From JABMQB01 sp963678235 (lineage in GTDB: Bacteria; Bacteroidota; Bacteroidia; Bacteroidales; Prolixibacteraceae), in the NCBI GenBank assembly GCA_963678235.1, contig OY782766.1, forward strand, positions 2,728,001 through 2,792,000: a stretch of 64,000 bases of DNA, read 5' to 3'. How positions within the stretch are numbered: position 1 is the first letter of the stretch; every line of letters starts with the position of its first letter. A program made the position numbers and the translations under genes. Shown piece after piece: positions 26,429 to 36,362 of this stretch. Under the pieces are notes generated by a model. It ran no database searches. It worked only from the letters and a program-made list of their open reading frames with translations, and was not told where the DNA came from.

Positions 26429-26445
26429 ATTAAACCAAATGTAAT

Positions 26446-27723
26446 TTAATCCCTTTTTGAATTTAAAGTTGTGTAACCAATCAACCTGTCGTACCTGCCA
26501 GCTATATCGCGGTAGTACACAAAAATCTGATAATCATTCTCGGTCTCCCAGAAACTGCCTTCGAGGTTCTTAACATCAGCTGATTTTGCCCCGGTTTCAA
26601 CATACACATATTGGTAATTGTAGTAACCTTGTTTTAACAGCAAGGTCAACTCATAGGTGCTGGTTTCAAAATTCCATGTCATTTCGTTGCTTTTATTGGC
26701 ATTCCAATTCGACAAAGCACCAAACACATTTACGGTACCACCCAGTAAAATTGATTCGAGAGGCAGGCTAAAATGGACAAATACATAATCGCATTCCACA
26801 CTATAATCGTCCACGAGTTCCTGGCTTTCAACAACATATTCCCCGTTAAGTTCTTCGTACGAATAAAAACGTTTATTCGACCTTATTTCATCAGGCCAAA
26901 GGGTAAAATGGTAGTACGGCCTAAAAAAATCGATTTTTAATACCCCTTCAGTATTTGCCCTACGGTTTCGAATGTCAAAGTAACGAAATTCATTGCCTGC
27001 TTTGAACACATTTTCCTGATCGTAATCGTAAACCAACTCTTTATCCCTAATAAATAATGGTTTTAAATTAGTAATTGCATTGTCCCAACGGTTATTTTGC
27101 ATCACAACTACCTTTATATCCTGCACTGGATTATCGATTTGAAACGATGGATGAAACACCGAAAAATCCACTTCATGGTGCTCTCCTTTAAAGGCATCTT
27201 TTGTGCTTCTTCTTACCGTTCCATGAATCTCCACCTTCGGCTCTTTAACATAAAAACGTTTTGTGAAAACAACATTTTCTTTGTTGTCACCTTCAAAAAC
27301 CAACAAAGCATAATTCCCCGACATTTTAATTTTTACATCTTCATTTGGGATTAAAAGTTGGTAATTAATATACTTAAATGTAGTATTAAACGAGTTAGCA
27401 TAGTCGTCAATTGGATTGTCTGGAAAACCCTCCAAATACTCGTCCTGCATGATATAGCTCTCGTTCCAGTTTGCATCACAATGAACTATGGTGTAATTAT
27501 AATCTTTCAATTCACCCGACAGGTCATCGAACGACAAGAGCAAAGCCCCTTCATCATAAAGGTCCAAAATTGGGTTCGATAATTCAAATCCTTCGCGATA
27601 AAGTTGAACTGATTTAATGTTCTCATTATAGATTGCATTTTCATAATAATAATTTTCATCTTGCGCACCTGCCCATCCTGAGCAATACAAAAGCAAAAAA
27701 ACTATGGCCAATATTTTTTTCAT
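26446..27723 (-). CDS. Type IX secretion system plug protein (DUF5103 family)
   Basis: A 425-residue exported protein with a signal peptide (MKKILAIVFLLLYCSGWAGAQ). The family pattern is clear: NENIKSVQLYREGFELSNPILDL, LSFDDLSGELKDYNYTIVHCDANW, YEGF-like ending in FPDNPIDDYANSFNTTFKYINYQL and, further on, EVDFSVFHPSFQIDNPVQDIKV. This family was formerly DUF5103 and is now named for the protein that seals the SprA translocon pore in the Flavobacterium T9SS structure. It acts in the periplasm/outer membrane. It is a single gene with no other T9SS core gene nearby, as is usual because T9SS genes are scattered. Confidence 0.85.
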   Translation of the reverse strand: MKKILAIVFLLLYCSGWAGAQDENYYYENAIYNENIKSVQLYREGFELSNPILDLYDEGALLLSFDDLSGELKDYNYTIVHCDANWNESYIMQDEYLEGFPDNPIDDYANSFNTTFKYINYQLLIPNEDVKIKMSGNYALLVFEGDNKENVVFTKRFYVKEPKVEIHGTVRRSTKDAFKGEHHEVDFSVFHPSFQIDNPVQDIKVVVMQNNRWDNAITNLKPLFIRDKELVYDYDQENVFKAGNEFRYFDIRNRRANTEGVLKIDFFRPYYHFTLWPDEIRSNKRFYSYEELNGEYVVESQELVDDYSVECDYVFVHFSLPLESILLGGTVNVFGALSNWNANKSNEMTWNFETSTYELTLLLKQGYYNYQYVYVETGAKSADVKNLEGSFWETENDYQIFVYYRDIAGRYDRLIGYTTLNSKRD

Positions 27724-27853
27724 AACTGTTCTTATTCAAAGATTCTTCCAAACAAAATTTCATTCAAAATACCTGCAAAAAACAATCGCATAAAACACAT
27801 AACGTATAGAAGTATTTGGATATTTCGAATAGTGCAACTTTATAGTTGAAAGA

Positions 27854-27884
27854 TTGTGATTCGAATATAAATTAATTATTTTTG
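27854..27884 (+). promoter_or_regulatory. Promoter of the nqr operon
   Basis: TTG at 27854-27856 and TATTTTTG at 27877-27884, 20 bases apart, match the Bacteroidota -33/-7 pattern. They lie 31 bases before the nqrA ATG. Confidence 0.7.
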
Positions 27885-27915
27885 CCAGCCTAATTTTAAT
27901 CTATTAGGGTATAAA

Positions 27916-29265
27916 ATGTCAGATGTAATTAAATTAAGAAAAGGGCTGGACATAAAGTTGACCGGAAAGGCTGAATTAACAACAGAATCAGCGCCAACCG
28001 CAAACACTTATGCACTGAAGCCCACGGATTTCCATGGACTTACCCCGAAGTTATGCGTAAAAGCTGACCAGGAGGTTAAAACCGGGGATTCGCTTTTTTA
28101 CGACAAGTATAATCCAGAGATTGTTTTTACTTCTCCTGTTGGTGGAAAGATTATTTCAATTAATCGTGGGGAAAGAAGGAAGATTTTGGAGGTTGTGATA
28201 AAAGCAGAAGATAATGCGGGCACTGTTGAATTTAAAAAAGCAGATCCCAAAGAGTTATCAAAGGAAGAAATCAAGGATCAAATCCTAAAAAGTGGCTTGT
28301 GGCCATTTATTAAAAAAAGACCGTACGGAATAATTGCTATTCCGGATGAATCACCAAAAAATATTTACATTTCAACTTTTGATACAGCGCCTTTAGCTCC
28401 AAATTACGGATATATTTTGGAGGGAGAACAAGAAACATTTCAAACAGGGGTAAATGCACTTGCAAAACTTACCGAAGGAAATGTGATTCTTGGAGTGGAT
28501 GCCGGGTCTGAGGCAGGCTTTTTTAACGATTTGAAAAATGTTCAAGTGAACAAATTTTCAGGACCGCACCCTACCGGGAATGTTGGAATACAAATCCACC
28601 ATACCAACCCGATTAACAAAGGGGACGTGGTTTGGACAATTAATCCGCAAGATGTGTTGTTTATTGGCCGCTTGTTTGGAACCGGAAAACTGGACCTTTC
28701 TAAAAAAGTGGCACTGGCCGGATCCGAAGTTAAGGCACCAAAGTATTTCAGCACAATTTTAGGCGCGAACATTTCATCGATTATATCTGGTTCTATTTCT
28801 TCTGACAATGCCAGGATAATTAGTGGTAATGTGCTTACCGGGAAAAAAGTAAATGCAGATGGTTACCTTGGGTTTTATGACTCTGTAATTTCTGTAATTC
28901 CGGAAGGCGATGAATATGAATTTATGGGATGGGCAACACTTGGGCTTAACAAATTTAGTGCAAGCAAAACTTTTATTTCAAGTTTGTTTCCTAAAAAAAA
29001 CTACACCATGAATGCAAATATGCATGGTGGGGAAAGGGCTTTTGTTCTTTCAGGGCAATATGAAAAATTGCTTCCCATGGATATCCTTCCTGTTCACTTG
29101 CTGAAATCTGTTATTGTTAACGACATTGACAAAATGGAACAATTGGGCATATATGAAGTTGTGGAAGAGGATTTAGCTTTATGTGAATATGCTTGTACAT
29201 CAAAAATTAAAGTACAAGACACATTGCGAAAAGGTATTGAGTCCATGATAAAAGAATTAGGATAA
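27916..29265 (+). CDS. nqrA: Na+-translocating NADH:quinone reductase subunit A
   Basis: A 449-residue peripheral cytoplasmic subunit. SDVIKLRKGLDIKLTGKAE is the standard NqrA start, followed by CVKADQEVKTGDSLFYDK and VGGKIISINRGERRKIL (lipoyl/biotinyl-like domain), and the later LYEVVEEDL-like segment reads YEVVEEDLALCEYACTSK. NqrA has no redox cofactor and contributes to the quinone site region. First gene of the complete nqrABCDEF operon, preceded by a good promoter; nqrB starts 18 bases after its stop. Confidence 0.97.
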   Translation: MSDVIKLRKGLDIKLTGKAELTTESAPTANTYALKPTDFHGLTPKLCVKADQEVKTGDSLFYDKYNPEIVFTSPVGGKIISINRGERRKILEVVIKAEDNAGTVEFKKADPKELSKEEIKDQILKSGLWPFIKKRPYGIIAIPDESPKNIYISTFDTAPLAPNYGYILEGEQETFQTGVNALAKLTEGNVILGVDAGSEAGFFNDLKNVQVNKFSGPHPTGNVGIQIHHTNPINKGDVVWTINPQDVLFIGRLFGTGKLDLSKKVALAGSEVKAPKYFSTILGANISSIISGSISSDNARIISGNVLTGKKVNADGYLGFYDSVISVIPEGDEYEFMGWATLGLNKFSASKTFISSLFPKKNYTMNANMHGGERAFVLSGQYEKLLPMDILPVHLLKSVIVNDIDKMEQLGIYEVVEEDLALCEYACTSKIKVQDTLRKGIESMIKELG

Positions 29266-29283
29266 TTTAATTAGTCTGATACA

Positions 29284-30447
29284 ATGAAGTTTATACAGAA
29301 CATATTTGAAAATACAAAACCACATGTACAGAAAGGGGCTAAATTCCATTGGCTTCATTCGGTTCACGATGGTTTTTTTACCCTGTTTTTTGTACAGAAA
29401 AACACTTCAAAATCAGGGACACACATACATGATTATACCGACTTAAAAAGAACAATGGGGATTGTAGTTCTTGCATTGGTCCCGGCTTTACTTTTTGGCA
29501 TGTACAATACAGGCTACCAGCATTTTAAAGCAATAGGGCAATTGGCAAGTGCAGGATTCTTTGAAATTTTCTTTTACGGTTTGTTAAAAGTAGTACCAAT
29601 AATCATCGTTTCATACGTGGTAGGATTGGGAATTGAATTCGTATTTGCCCAACTACGCGGGCACGATATCCAGGAAGGATTTTTGGTTTCCGGATTCCTT
29701 ATTCCTTTGGTTATGCCGGTGAACACGCCACTTTGGATGATTGCAGTTGCTACGGCATTTGCTGTTGTATTCGGCAAAGAGGTATTTGGAGGTACAGGAA
29801 TGAATATTTGGAACCCTGCACTGGTTGCAAGGGCATTTTTATTCTTTGCATATCCTGCTCAAATCTCAGGCGATTCTGTTTGGGTATCTATTGGTAAGGG
29901 TGCAGAGGCAATTGATGGATTCTCTGGAGCTACTCCAATGGCATTGGCTGCAGCAGGCAATCCAAACATAAACGTATCCGATGCTTTTCTTGGTTTTATT
30001 CCAGGCTCGATTGGAGAAACCTCAACCTTAGCGATTTTGATTGGTGCATTTCTTTTAATTGTTACCGGAATTGGTAGCTGGAGGATTATGCTATCAACAG
30101 TTATTGGAGGTTCGGTAATGGGTATCATCCTTAATGTTTTTGGAGGCGACAGTAATGCATACATGGCTATACCTTTCTGGCAACACCTGATTATTGGCGG
30201 ATTTGCTTTTGGGGCAATATTTATGGCTACCGATCCGGTTTCTGCTGCCCAAACATTAAAAGGGCAATGGATTTACGGTTTCCTCTTAGGATTACTTGCA
30301 ATCCTGATAAGGGTTATCAATCCTGCATTCCCGGAAGGAATGATGTTGGCTATATTGCTGATGAATACATTTGCCCCACTTGTTGACCACTATGTGGTTC
30401 AGGGCAATATTAGAAAGCGTTTGAAACGAGCTAAAATTGTTGCATAA
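29284..30447 (+). CDS. nqrB: Na+-translocating NADH:quinone reductase subunit B
   Basis: A 387-residue integral membrane subunit with about ten hydrophobic segments, part of the Na+ channel. The motif DGFSGATPMALAAA carries the SGAT sequence whose Thr takes the covalently bound FMN (attached by ApbE). The region GKEVFGGTGMNIWNPALVARAFLFFAYP and the end MATDPVSAAQTLKGQWIYG are highly conserved in NqrB/RnfD. It is a little shorter than the Vibrio subunit (about 415). nqrC follows 16 bases downstream. Confidence 0.97.
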   Translation: MKFIQNIFENTKPHVQKGAKFHWLHSVHDGFFTLFFVQKNTSKSGTHIHDYTDLKRTMGIVVLALVPALLFGMYNTGYQHFKAIGQLASAGFFEIFFYGLLKVVPIIIVSYVVGLGIEFVFAQLRGHDIQEGFLVSGFLIPLVMPVNTPLWMIAVATAFAVVFGKEVFGGTGMNIWNPALVARAFLFFAYPAQISGDSVWVSIGKGAEAIDGFSGATPMALAAAGNPNINVSDAFLGFIPGSIGETSTLAILIGAFLLIVTGIGSWRIMLSTVIGGSVMGIILNVFGGDSNAYMAIPFWQHLIIGGFAFGAIFMATDPVSAAQTLKGQWIYGFLLGLLAILIRVINPAFPEGMMLAILLMNTFAPLVDHYVVQGNIRKRLKRAKIVA

Positions 30448-30463
30448 CCGAAAATTTACGATT

Positions 30464-31165
30464 ATGAATAGAAATGGAAATACATACACGTTTTTATATG
30501 CATCCATAATGGTTATTGTTGTAGCAGCAATTTTATCAACTGTTGCCATGAGCCTTAAACCATTGCAAAAACGTAATTACGAAATCGAGAAAAAACAAAA
30601 TATTCTTGCATCTGTGAATATTGCCAGCACTACTAAAAATGCAGAGCAATTATATGGAGAGAAAATATTAAAATCATATGTTGTTGACATTAGCGGCAAT
30701 GTAAAAGAAGGCGATGCATTTAATACCGACTTGAAAAAAGAGATGGCAAAAGATCCTGATCAAAGGGTTCTTCCGGTATTTGAATGCCAAACCGACGAAG
30801 GATTAAAATACGTTTTCCCATTAAGGGGAAGTGGGCTTTGGGGACCAATTTGGGGTTATGTTGCCCTGAACGACGATATGAATACCATTTATGGTGCGAA
30901 TTTCGATCATGAAGGTGAAACCCCGGGACTTGGTGCTGAAATTTCAACAGAAAAATTTGAAGCACAGTTTAAAAACAGCAAGAAGTTGTTTAATGCCGAA
31001 GGTGAACTCATCTCAATACTTGTGACAAAGGTTGGTGAAGTTGCCCCTGAGGAACATAAAGTTGATGGAATCTCTGGTGGAACAATAACCAGTAAAGGTT
31101 TGGAAAAAATGCTATTGGATGATTTTACCAATTACAAAGAATTCCTAAAAAAGAAAAAATCATAA
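30464..31165 (+). CDS. nqrC: Na+-translocating NADH:quinone reductase subunit C
   Basis: A 233-residue subunit with one N-terminal membrane segment (about residues 9-31) and a periplasmic FMN-binding domain. The start is the ATG at 30464 (MNRNGNTYTF); a TTG upstream at 30437 overlaps nqrB and is not needed. The covalent FMN Thr lies in DGISGGTITSKG, which has SGGT instead of the more common SGAT. LRGSGLWGPIWGYVAL and EGETPGLGAEIS are family signatures. nqrD starts 3 bases after the stop. Confidence 0.96.
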   Translation: MNRNGNTYTFLYASIMVIVVAAILSTVAMSLKPLQKRNYEIEKKQNILASVNIASTTKNAEQLYGEKILKSYVVDISGNVKEGDAFNTDLKKEMAKDPDQRVLPVFECQTDEGLKYVFPLRGSGLWGPIWGYVALNDDMNTIYGANFDHEGETPGLGAEISTEKFEAQFKNSKKLFNAEGELISILVTKVGEVAPEEHKVDGISGGTITSKGLEKMLLDDFTNYKEFLKKKKS

Positions 31166-31168
31166 GCT

Positions 31169-31819
31169 ATGAGTGATAGAGAACCATTATTTTCAAAAAA
31201 GAATATAAAACTGCTATCCGACCCTATTAATAATAGTAACCCGATTACTGTTCAGGTACTTGGAATTTGCTCGGCGTTGGCAGTTACGGCACAATTAAAA
31301 CCATCCATTGTTATGACAATTTCGGTGATGGCAGTGCTTGGATTAGCAAATGTGATTATTTCTTTGTTAAGGAATACAATTCCAAACAGGATCCGGATTA
31401 TTGTCCAGCTCGTGGTGATTGCAGCTTTAGTTATCCTGGTCGATCAGGTATTAAAAGCTTATGTATACGATGTAAGTAAGCAACTTTCGGTTTTTGTTGG
31501 ACTGATAATTACCAACTGTATTATCATGGGAAGGCTGGAAGCTTTTGCACTTGGAAACAAACCTTGGCAGTCGTTCCTTGATGGAGTTGGAAATGCTGCA
31601 GGTTATGGAGTAATCTTGATTATTGTTGGATTCTTCCGCGAACTGCTTGGTGCAGGTACACTTTACGGGTATAAAATTATTCCCGATAGCTGGTACATCT
31701 CCAATGGAGGGTTTTATGAAAACAACGGATTGATGGTACTATCACCAATGGCCCTTATTGCTGTTGGAACCATTATTTGGGTGCAAAGAAGTAAGAACCG
31801 TCAATTAATTGAAGACTAA
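31169..31819 (+). CDS. nqrD: Na+-translocating NADH:quinone reductase subunit D
   Basis: A 216-residue membrane subunit with about six segments, homologous to RnfE. Typical segments are NSNPITVQVLGICSALAVT near the start, VFVGLIITNCIIMGRLEAFA (with the membrane cysteine that helps hold the intramembrane Fe-S centre) and DGVGNAAGYGVILIIVGFFRELLGAG. NqrD and NqrE are inverted in the membrane and form the Na+/electron path. It is in operon with nqrC (3-base gap) and nqrE (25-base gap). Confidence 0.97.
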   Translation: MSDREPLFSKKNIKLLSDPINNSNPITVQVLGICSALAVTAQLKPSIVMTISVMAVLGLANVIISLLRNTIPNRIRIIVQLVVIAALVILVDQVLKAYVYDVSKQLSVFVGLIITNCIIMGRLEAFALGNKPWQSFLDGVGNAAGYGVILIIVGFFRELLGAGTLYGYKIIPDSWYISNGGFYENNGLMVLSPMALIAVGTIIWVQRSKNRQLIED

Positions 31820-31844
31820 GCTGGAACTTTAAAAAAGAATTAAA

Positions 31845-32462
31845 ATGGAGAATCTTATTAATATATTCGTTAAATCTATCTTCATCGAAAACATGGTATT
31901 TGCATACTTCTTTGGAATGTGCTCTTACCTTGCTGTTTCGAAAAAAGTTAGTACTGCTGCCGGACTTGGTATTGCAGTGGTTTTTGTTCTTGGGATTACT
32001 GTTCCGGTAAACTACCTTCTCGAAAAATACATCCTGAACGAAGGTGCCCTGGTTTGGCTGGGAGAAGATTTTGCAACAGTTGACCTAAGCTTTTTACGTT
32101 TCATCATGTTCATTGCCATTATTGCGTCGATGGTGCAATTGGTGGAAATGATTGTGGAGAAATTTGCACCAGTGCTTTATAACCAATTAGGTATTTTCTT
32201 GCCCCTGATTGCTGTAAACTGTGCAATACTCGGTGGTTCCTTATTTTTACAACAAAAGGCATTTTTAAATGTTGGGGAAGCTACTACGTATGGTTTAGGT
32301 TCTGGGATTGGTTGGTTGCTTGCTATTGTTGGTATTGCAGCTATTCGTGAAAAATTAGAATATTCCAATGTTCCTGCCCCGTTAAGAGGCTTGGGAGTAA
32401 CATTTATTGTTACCGGACTTATGGGACTTGCCTTTTTTGGATTCATGGGAATAAAACTTTAA
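31845..32462 (+). CDS. nqrE: Na+-translocating NADH:quinone reductase subunit E
   Basis: A 205-residue membrane subunit with six segments, homologous to RnfA. Conserved parts are NIFVKSIFIENMVFAYFFGMCSYLAVSKK (with the Fe-S-ligating cysteine), FLPLIAVNCAILGGSLFLQQ (second cysteine) and GSGIGWLLAIVGIAAIREKL. The C-terminal FIVTGLMGLAFFGFMGIKL is typical. nqrF follows 23 bases later. Confidence 0.97.
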   Translation: MENLINIFVKSIFIENMVFAYFFGMCSYLAVSKKVSTAAGLGIAVVFVLGITVPVNYLLEKYILNEGALVWLGEDFATVDLSFLRFIMFIAIIASMVQLVEMIVEKFAPVLYNQLGIFLPLIAVNCAILGGSLFLQQKAFLNVGEATTYGLGSGIGWLLAIVGIAAIREKLEYSNVPAPLRGLGVTFIVTGLMGLAFFGFMGIKL

Positions 32463-32485
32463 TTGGAAATATAACTCGGTAAATA

Positions 32486-33748
32486 ATGATATTAGTAGCA
32501 ACACAAACAATTGTAATCCTTACCAGTGTAGTTGTTTTTTTAACAGTTATCATCCTATTGGTTGGGATATTATTATACGCCAAAAAGAAGCTTATGCCCT
32601 CGGGTATCGTAAAGATTGATATTAACGATGGGAAATTGGAGATGGAAACAGATCCGGGCGACACTTTGCTTACGACGCTTGGAAACAATAAAGTACTGCT
32701 TCCATCGGCTTGTGGCGGTGGTGGAACTTGTGCTATGTGCCGTTGTCAGGTTGATGAAGGCGGTGGCTCAATCCTCCCAACAGAAACAGGTTTCTTTACC
32801 CGTAAAGAACAAAACGACAACTGGAGGCTTGCTTGCCAGGTGAAGGTAAAAGAAGATATGAAACTTCGGATCCCACAAGAAGTCCTTGGTGTGAAAAAAT
32901 GGGAATGCGAAGTGGTATCGAACAATAATGTGGCAACCTACATCAAAGAGTTTGTTGTTAAACTTCCGGAAGGCGAAACCCTTGACTTCCAATCTGGGGG
33001 TTACATTCAAATTGATGTGCCTAAAATTGAGGTTGACTTTAAAGACATGATCGTTGACAAAGAATACCTTCCTGAATGGGAACAATACAATATGTTCGAC
33101 CTGAAAATGAAAAACCCTGAGCCAACATTTAGGGCATATTCAATGGCTAACCACCCAGCAGAGGGAAATATTGTAATGCTTAACATTCGTATTGCTACCC
33201 CTCCATTCGACAGGGTTAAAGGAGGTTTCCAGAAAGTTAATCCGGGAATTTGTTCTTCTTATATTTTCTCACGTAAACCAGGCGACAAAGTGATGATTTC
33301 TGGTCCTTATGGAGAATTCTTCCTGAAGAAAAACGAAAACGAAATGATGTTTATTGGTGGTGGTGCCGGAATGGCCCCAATGCGTTCGCATTTGTTCCAC
33401 CTGTTCCATACCGTAAAGGAAACCAAAAAGAATGTGACTTTTTGGTATGGGGCACGCTCATGGAGAGAAGTTTTTTACTACGATCAATTTATGGAAATAG
33501 AAAAGAATTTTCCGAACTTTAAATTCCATCTTGCTTTGTCTGATCCACAACCGGAAGACAACTGGGAAGGTGCAACCGGATTTATTCATCAGGTAATTTA
33601 CGATCAATACCTCAGTAAACATGAAGAACCTGAAGAAATTGATTATTACCTTTGCGGGCCACCAATGATGAACGATGCAGTAAATAAAATGCTGTACGAT
33701 ATGGGTGTTCCCGACGAGAACGTTCTTTTCGACGACTTTGGAAGTTAG
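32486..33748 (+). CDS. nqrF: Na+-translocating NADH:quinone reductase subunit F (NADH-oxidising)
   Basis: A 420-residue subunit that takes electrons from NADH. There is an N-terminal membrane anchor (about residues 8-32). A 2Fe-2S ferredoxin domain follows, with SACGGGGTCAMCRCQV and the fourth cysteine in RLACQVKV. The FAD/NADH-reductase domain has FRAYSMANHP (FAD), FIGGGAGMAPMRSHL (NADH) and YLCGPPMMNDAV, ending NVLFDDFGS. All cofactor motifs look intact. It is the last gene of the nqr operon; a hairpin terminator is about 100 bases downstream. Confidence 0.98.
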   Translation: MILVATQTIVILTSVVVFLTVIILLVGILLYAKKKLMPSGIVKIDINDGKLEMETDPGDTLLTTLGNNKVLLPSACGGGGTCAMCRCQVDEGGGSILPTETGFFTRKEQNDNWRLACQVKVKEDMKLRIPQEVLGVKKWECEVVSNNNVATYIKEFVVKLPEGETLDFQSGGYIQIDVPKIEVDFKDMIVDKEYLPEWEQYNMFDLKMKNPEPTFRAYSMANHPAEGNIVMLNIRIATPPFDRVKGGFQKVNPGICSSYIFSRKPGDKVMISGPYGEFFLKKNENEMMFIGGGAGMAPMRSHLFHLFHTVKETKKNVTFWYGARSWREVFYYDQFMEIEKNFPNFKFHLALSDPQPEDNWEGATGFIHQVIYDQYLSKHEEPEEIDYYLCGPPMMNDAVNKMLYDMGVPDENVLFDDFGS

Positions 33749-33798
33749 TAAGACTTATTTTTTAGTTCATTCATGACTAAAAAATATTAGTTGAACTA

Positions 33799-33824
33799 AT
33801 CCCGATAGTGAAACGTATCGGGAT
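33799..33824. repeat. Hairpin downstream of nqrF
   Basis: ATCCCGATA (33799-33807) pairs perfectly with TATCGGGAT (33816-33824) around an 8-base loop, without a T tract. It may protect the nqr mRNA 3' end or form part of a compound terminator with the next hairpin. Confidence 0.6.
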
Positions 33825-33844
33825 CTCACACTAAAATATATACG

Positions 33845-33876
33845 AAAGGCTATTCATTATTTGGATAGCCTTTTTT
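33845..33876 (+). terminator. Rho-independent terminator of the nqr operon
   Basis: AAAGGCTAT (33845-33853) pairs with ATAGCCTTT (33865-33873), followed by TTTTTT through 33876. Confidence 0.85.
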
Positions 33877-34013
33877 ATTGTAATTGATTTTAAGAAGCAG
33901 TTTTATTCTTCTTTAACGCTGTAATCTTCTCAAAATTTGAAAATATACTTTGCAAAAACGAATTCTTTTGTAATTTCAAAACTCAAATTCTGAACATATA
34001 ATCTTTTTTGTTT

Positions 34014-35708
34014 ATGCCGCCTGTTTTAATTAAATCAAGAAATTTGATCGTCATATTTTTGATCCTTTCAATATCTGGTACATGGGCGGCAGAAAAAGAT
34101 AGCAGATCGGGAGACTTGCCTGAAATGATCATAGAGATGCTTGAGTACACTGGCGATACAAGTATTTCTATTGATTCAATTAGCAAATTAAGCCTTGACC
34201 ATTATAAAACCTTTGATGGCGATACCTTGTTGCCCAATCAATCGTATTGGTATAAAATTGTAATTGATAACCAACTTGCAAACAAAGAAAATTATCTTCT
34301 CAGCTTTAATAGCATAATCGATGAACTTAGTTTGTATCAAAAGAATGATTCAGGAAAATGGAATATTGGAATATCTGGAATACTTGTACCAGAAAAAAAG
34401 AAAACCACCAAAGGATATATTGAAGATAAAATTGCTTTTACAATCTCAACCGGACCTCAAACAACACTGTTCTTAACGTTTAAATGCAAAACAGCTAAAT
34501 ATATAAGGCCTTCTCGCGTCAGTATTAAAGATGCAGATTCTTATTACGAGGATTATTGCCAAATGAAGCTTATTCAAAGTTTCTTTCTGGGGATTATTGC
34601 GATCCTTTGCGTGTTAAACTTTTTGTTGTTTCTACTCACACGCATCCGGATTTACTTATATTATATGTTATATGCTTTCTTTGCAAGCATCTATTTTTTG
34701 CACCATTTTAGGTATTTCGAATCCGGATTTTTACTTGACATCCCTCAAATTAATATTTATTTTTTCTTTTCGTTAACCATCATTCAGGTTGTTTACAGTT
34801 GGTTTCTCTACGAATCACTCAAAAATGAGGCTGCCCCCAACATCGTTAAAAATATTAGATTATATGCCATCAGCATTTCGGTGTTGGCAATTCTGATAAT
34901 CACAACTGCCATATTCAACTTTGAACGAGGGGTGCTTTTCAACGATATTTACTCCGCTTTGAATTCAATTAGTATATTTGTTATTATCCTATTACTTTTC
35001 CGGAAGGTTTCAATAACCGTTCAAATAATTTTGTTAGGCACTTTGTTTTTAATCCTTGGGGCAACTTCTGCACTTATTTTAAATATCAACAACGACTTTC
35101 CCATGCATGCCTATGTTTTTCAGGGTGGATTTCTCATTGAATTGCTTTGCTTTACCATTGCCATTAATTTTATGTCTCAGAGAGAACGATTGGCGAAGGT
35201 GAACGTTGAGTTAAAAAATGCCAGCTTACTCAACGAAAAATTAGTTAAAGAAAGGGAAGCTCAAAAATTGCGCGAACAGCTCCATCGAAAAAAACGGGAT
35301 TTGACAACTAAAGCCTTTGCTATTTCACAAAAAGAGACACTCATTAAAAATGTATCATCACAACTGAACAGGCAAATACAAAACAATACGGTTAAAATTA
35401 AAGATATAAAGGATGTTATTTCAGACCTGAATTCAAAAGTTCAACCCAATTATTGGCAAGAATTCGAAACCTATTTTACGGAAGTCCATCCCGATTTCTA
35501 TAAACACCTCAATGAAAAATACCCAGGGCTCACCACCAACGAACGAAGGTTGTGTGCATTTCTTAAGTTAAACTTAACAACCAAAGAAATTGCAGCTATC
35601 ACAAAACGGAATCCTGAAAGTATTCACATGACCCGCAGCCGCTTGCGTAAAAAAATGGGGCTTAACAAAAACGACAACCTTGAAAATGTGATTGTTTCGA
35701 TTAATTAA
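34014..35708 (+). CDS. 7TM-DISM sensor with C-terminal LuxR-like helix-turn-helix
   Basis: A protein of about 564 residues from the ATG at 34014 (a TTG at 34008 is the alternative). It has a signal peptide (about 1-23), then an extracellular 7TMR-DISMED2-type beta domain (about 35-170, with DTLLPNQSYWYKIVIDNQL). Seven membrane segments follow (about 183-395), then a coiled coil (about 400-475) and a LuxR-type HTH (about 505-564; LTTNERRLCAFLKLNLTTKEIAAITKRNPESIHMTRSRLRKKMGL). Such Bacteroidota proteins couple an external carbohydrate-like signal directly to DNA binding. The two downstream secreted-protein genes are candidate targets by position only. Confidence 0.85.
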   Translation: MPPVLIKSRNLIVIFLILSISGTWAAEKDSRSGDLPEMIIEMLEYTGDTSISIDSISKLSLDHYKTFDGDTLLPNQSYWYKIVIDNQLANKENYLLSFNSIIDELSLYQKNDSGKWNIGISGILVPEKKKTTKGYIEDKIAFTISTGPQTTLFLTFKCKTAKYIRPSRVSIKDADSYYEDYCQMKLIQSFFLGIIAILCVLNFLLFLLTRIRIYLYYMLYAFFASIYFLHHFRYFESGFLLDIPQINIYFFFSLTIIQVVYSWFLYESLKNEAAPNIVKNIRLYAISISVLAILIITTAIFNFERGVLFNDIYSALNSISIFVIILLLFRKVSITVQIILLGTLFLILGATSALILNINNDFPMHAYVFQGGFLIELLCFTIAINFMSQRERLAKVNVELKNASLLNEKLVKEREAQKLREQLHRKKRDLTTKAFAISQKETLIKNVSSQLNRQIQNNTVKIKDIKDVISDLNSKVQPNYWQEFETYFTEVHPDFYKHLNEKYPGLTTNERRLCAFLKLNLTTKEIAAITKRNPESIHMTRSRLRKKMGLNKNDNLENVIVSIN

Positions 35709-35868
35709 ACCTAACATTCATATCCCTTTCAACTTATTCCAAAGCTCGTTCAGAACCCTTATTCCTTTCAAGAAAATTCACTTGTATAGACTTTGTTAGG
35801 TGCTTTTCCCCAATAATAACCTAACCATATATACTTTTAGAGCACCAAAAATCATATTGTTACCATTC

Positions 35869-36351
35869 ATGAAAAAACAATCATTTTTTATCCTTATTTT
35901 TTTTATTTCAGCTTTTGGGTTTAATATCCATGCACAAACCATTCTCTCTGCAACCGGAGGATGTTTTCAGAATGGTGAATGCCAAATGAGCTGGACAATT
36001 GGCGAACCAATTATTGCAACCTGTGAGGTTGGGAACTTTTGCCTGACTCAGGGTTTTCATCAAAGCCTTCTGATCATTACTGCAATTAATAATGATCCAT
36101 TTTACTTAACCAATGTAAAGGCATATCCTAACCCGGCAACTTATGTGGTTAACCTGTCTGTCTCTGAAACCGATCTTACTGGTTGGAACTACTTTTTGTA
36201 CAACGCCGACGGAAAATTGCTACAAAAAAACAGCATTTCAAAAACGATCACCAATATTAATGTGCAACCATACGCCACTTCAAATTTTATTCTTAAAGTG
36301 ACAAAAGGTGATGCTGAAATTAATTCATTCAAGATCATAAAAAACAAATAA
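35869..36351 (+). CDS. Small secreted protein with type IX sorting domain
   Basis: A 160-residue protein from the ATG at 35869 (MKKQSFFILIFF), chosen because the signal peptide begins there; the open frame extends 69 bases upstream to a GTG. After the signal peptide (to about residue 23) comes a short Cys-containing region (ATGGCFQNGECQMSWTIGEP). The C-terminal ~75 residues form a T9SS type A sorting domain (VKAYPNPATYVVNLSV, then NSFKIIKNK at the end). Substrates with this tail are exported by T9SS and anchored or released at the surface. The mature domain is unrecognised. The next gene starts 11 bases later. Confidence 0.82.
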   Translation: MKKQSFFILIFFISAFGFNIHAQTILSATGGCFQNGECQMSWTIGEPIIATCEVGNFCLTQGFHQSLLIITAINNDPFYLTNVKAYPNPATYVVNLSVSETDLTGWNYFLYNADGKLLQKNSISKTITNINVQPYATSNFILKVTKGDAEINSFKIIKNK

Positions 36352-36362
36352 TACAACAAATT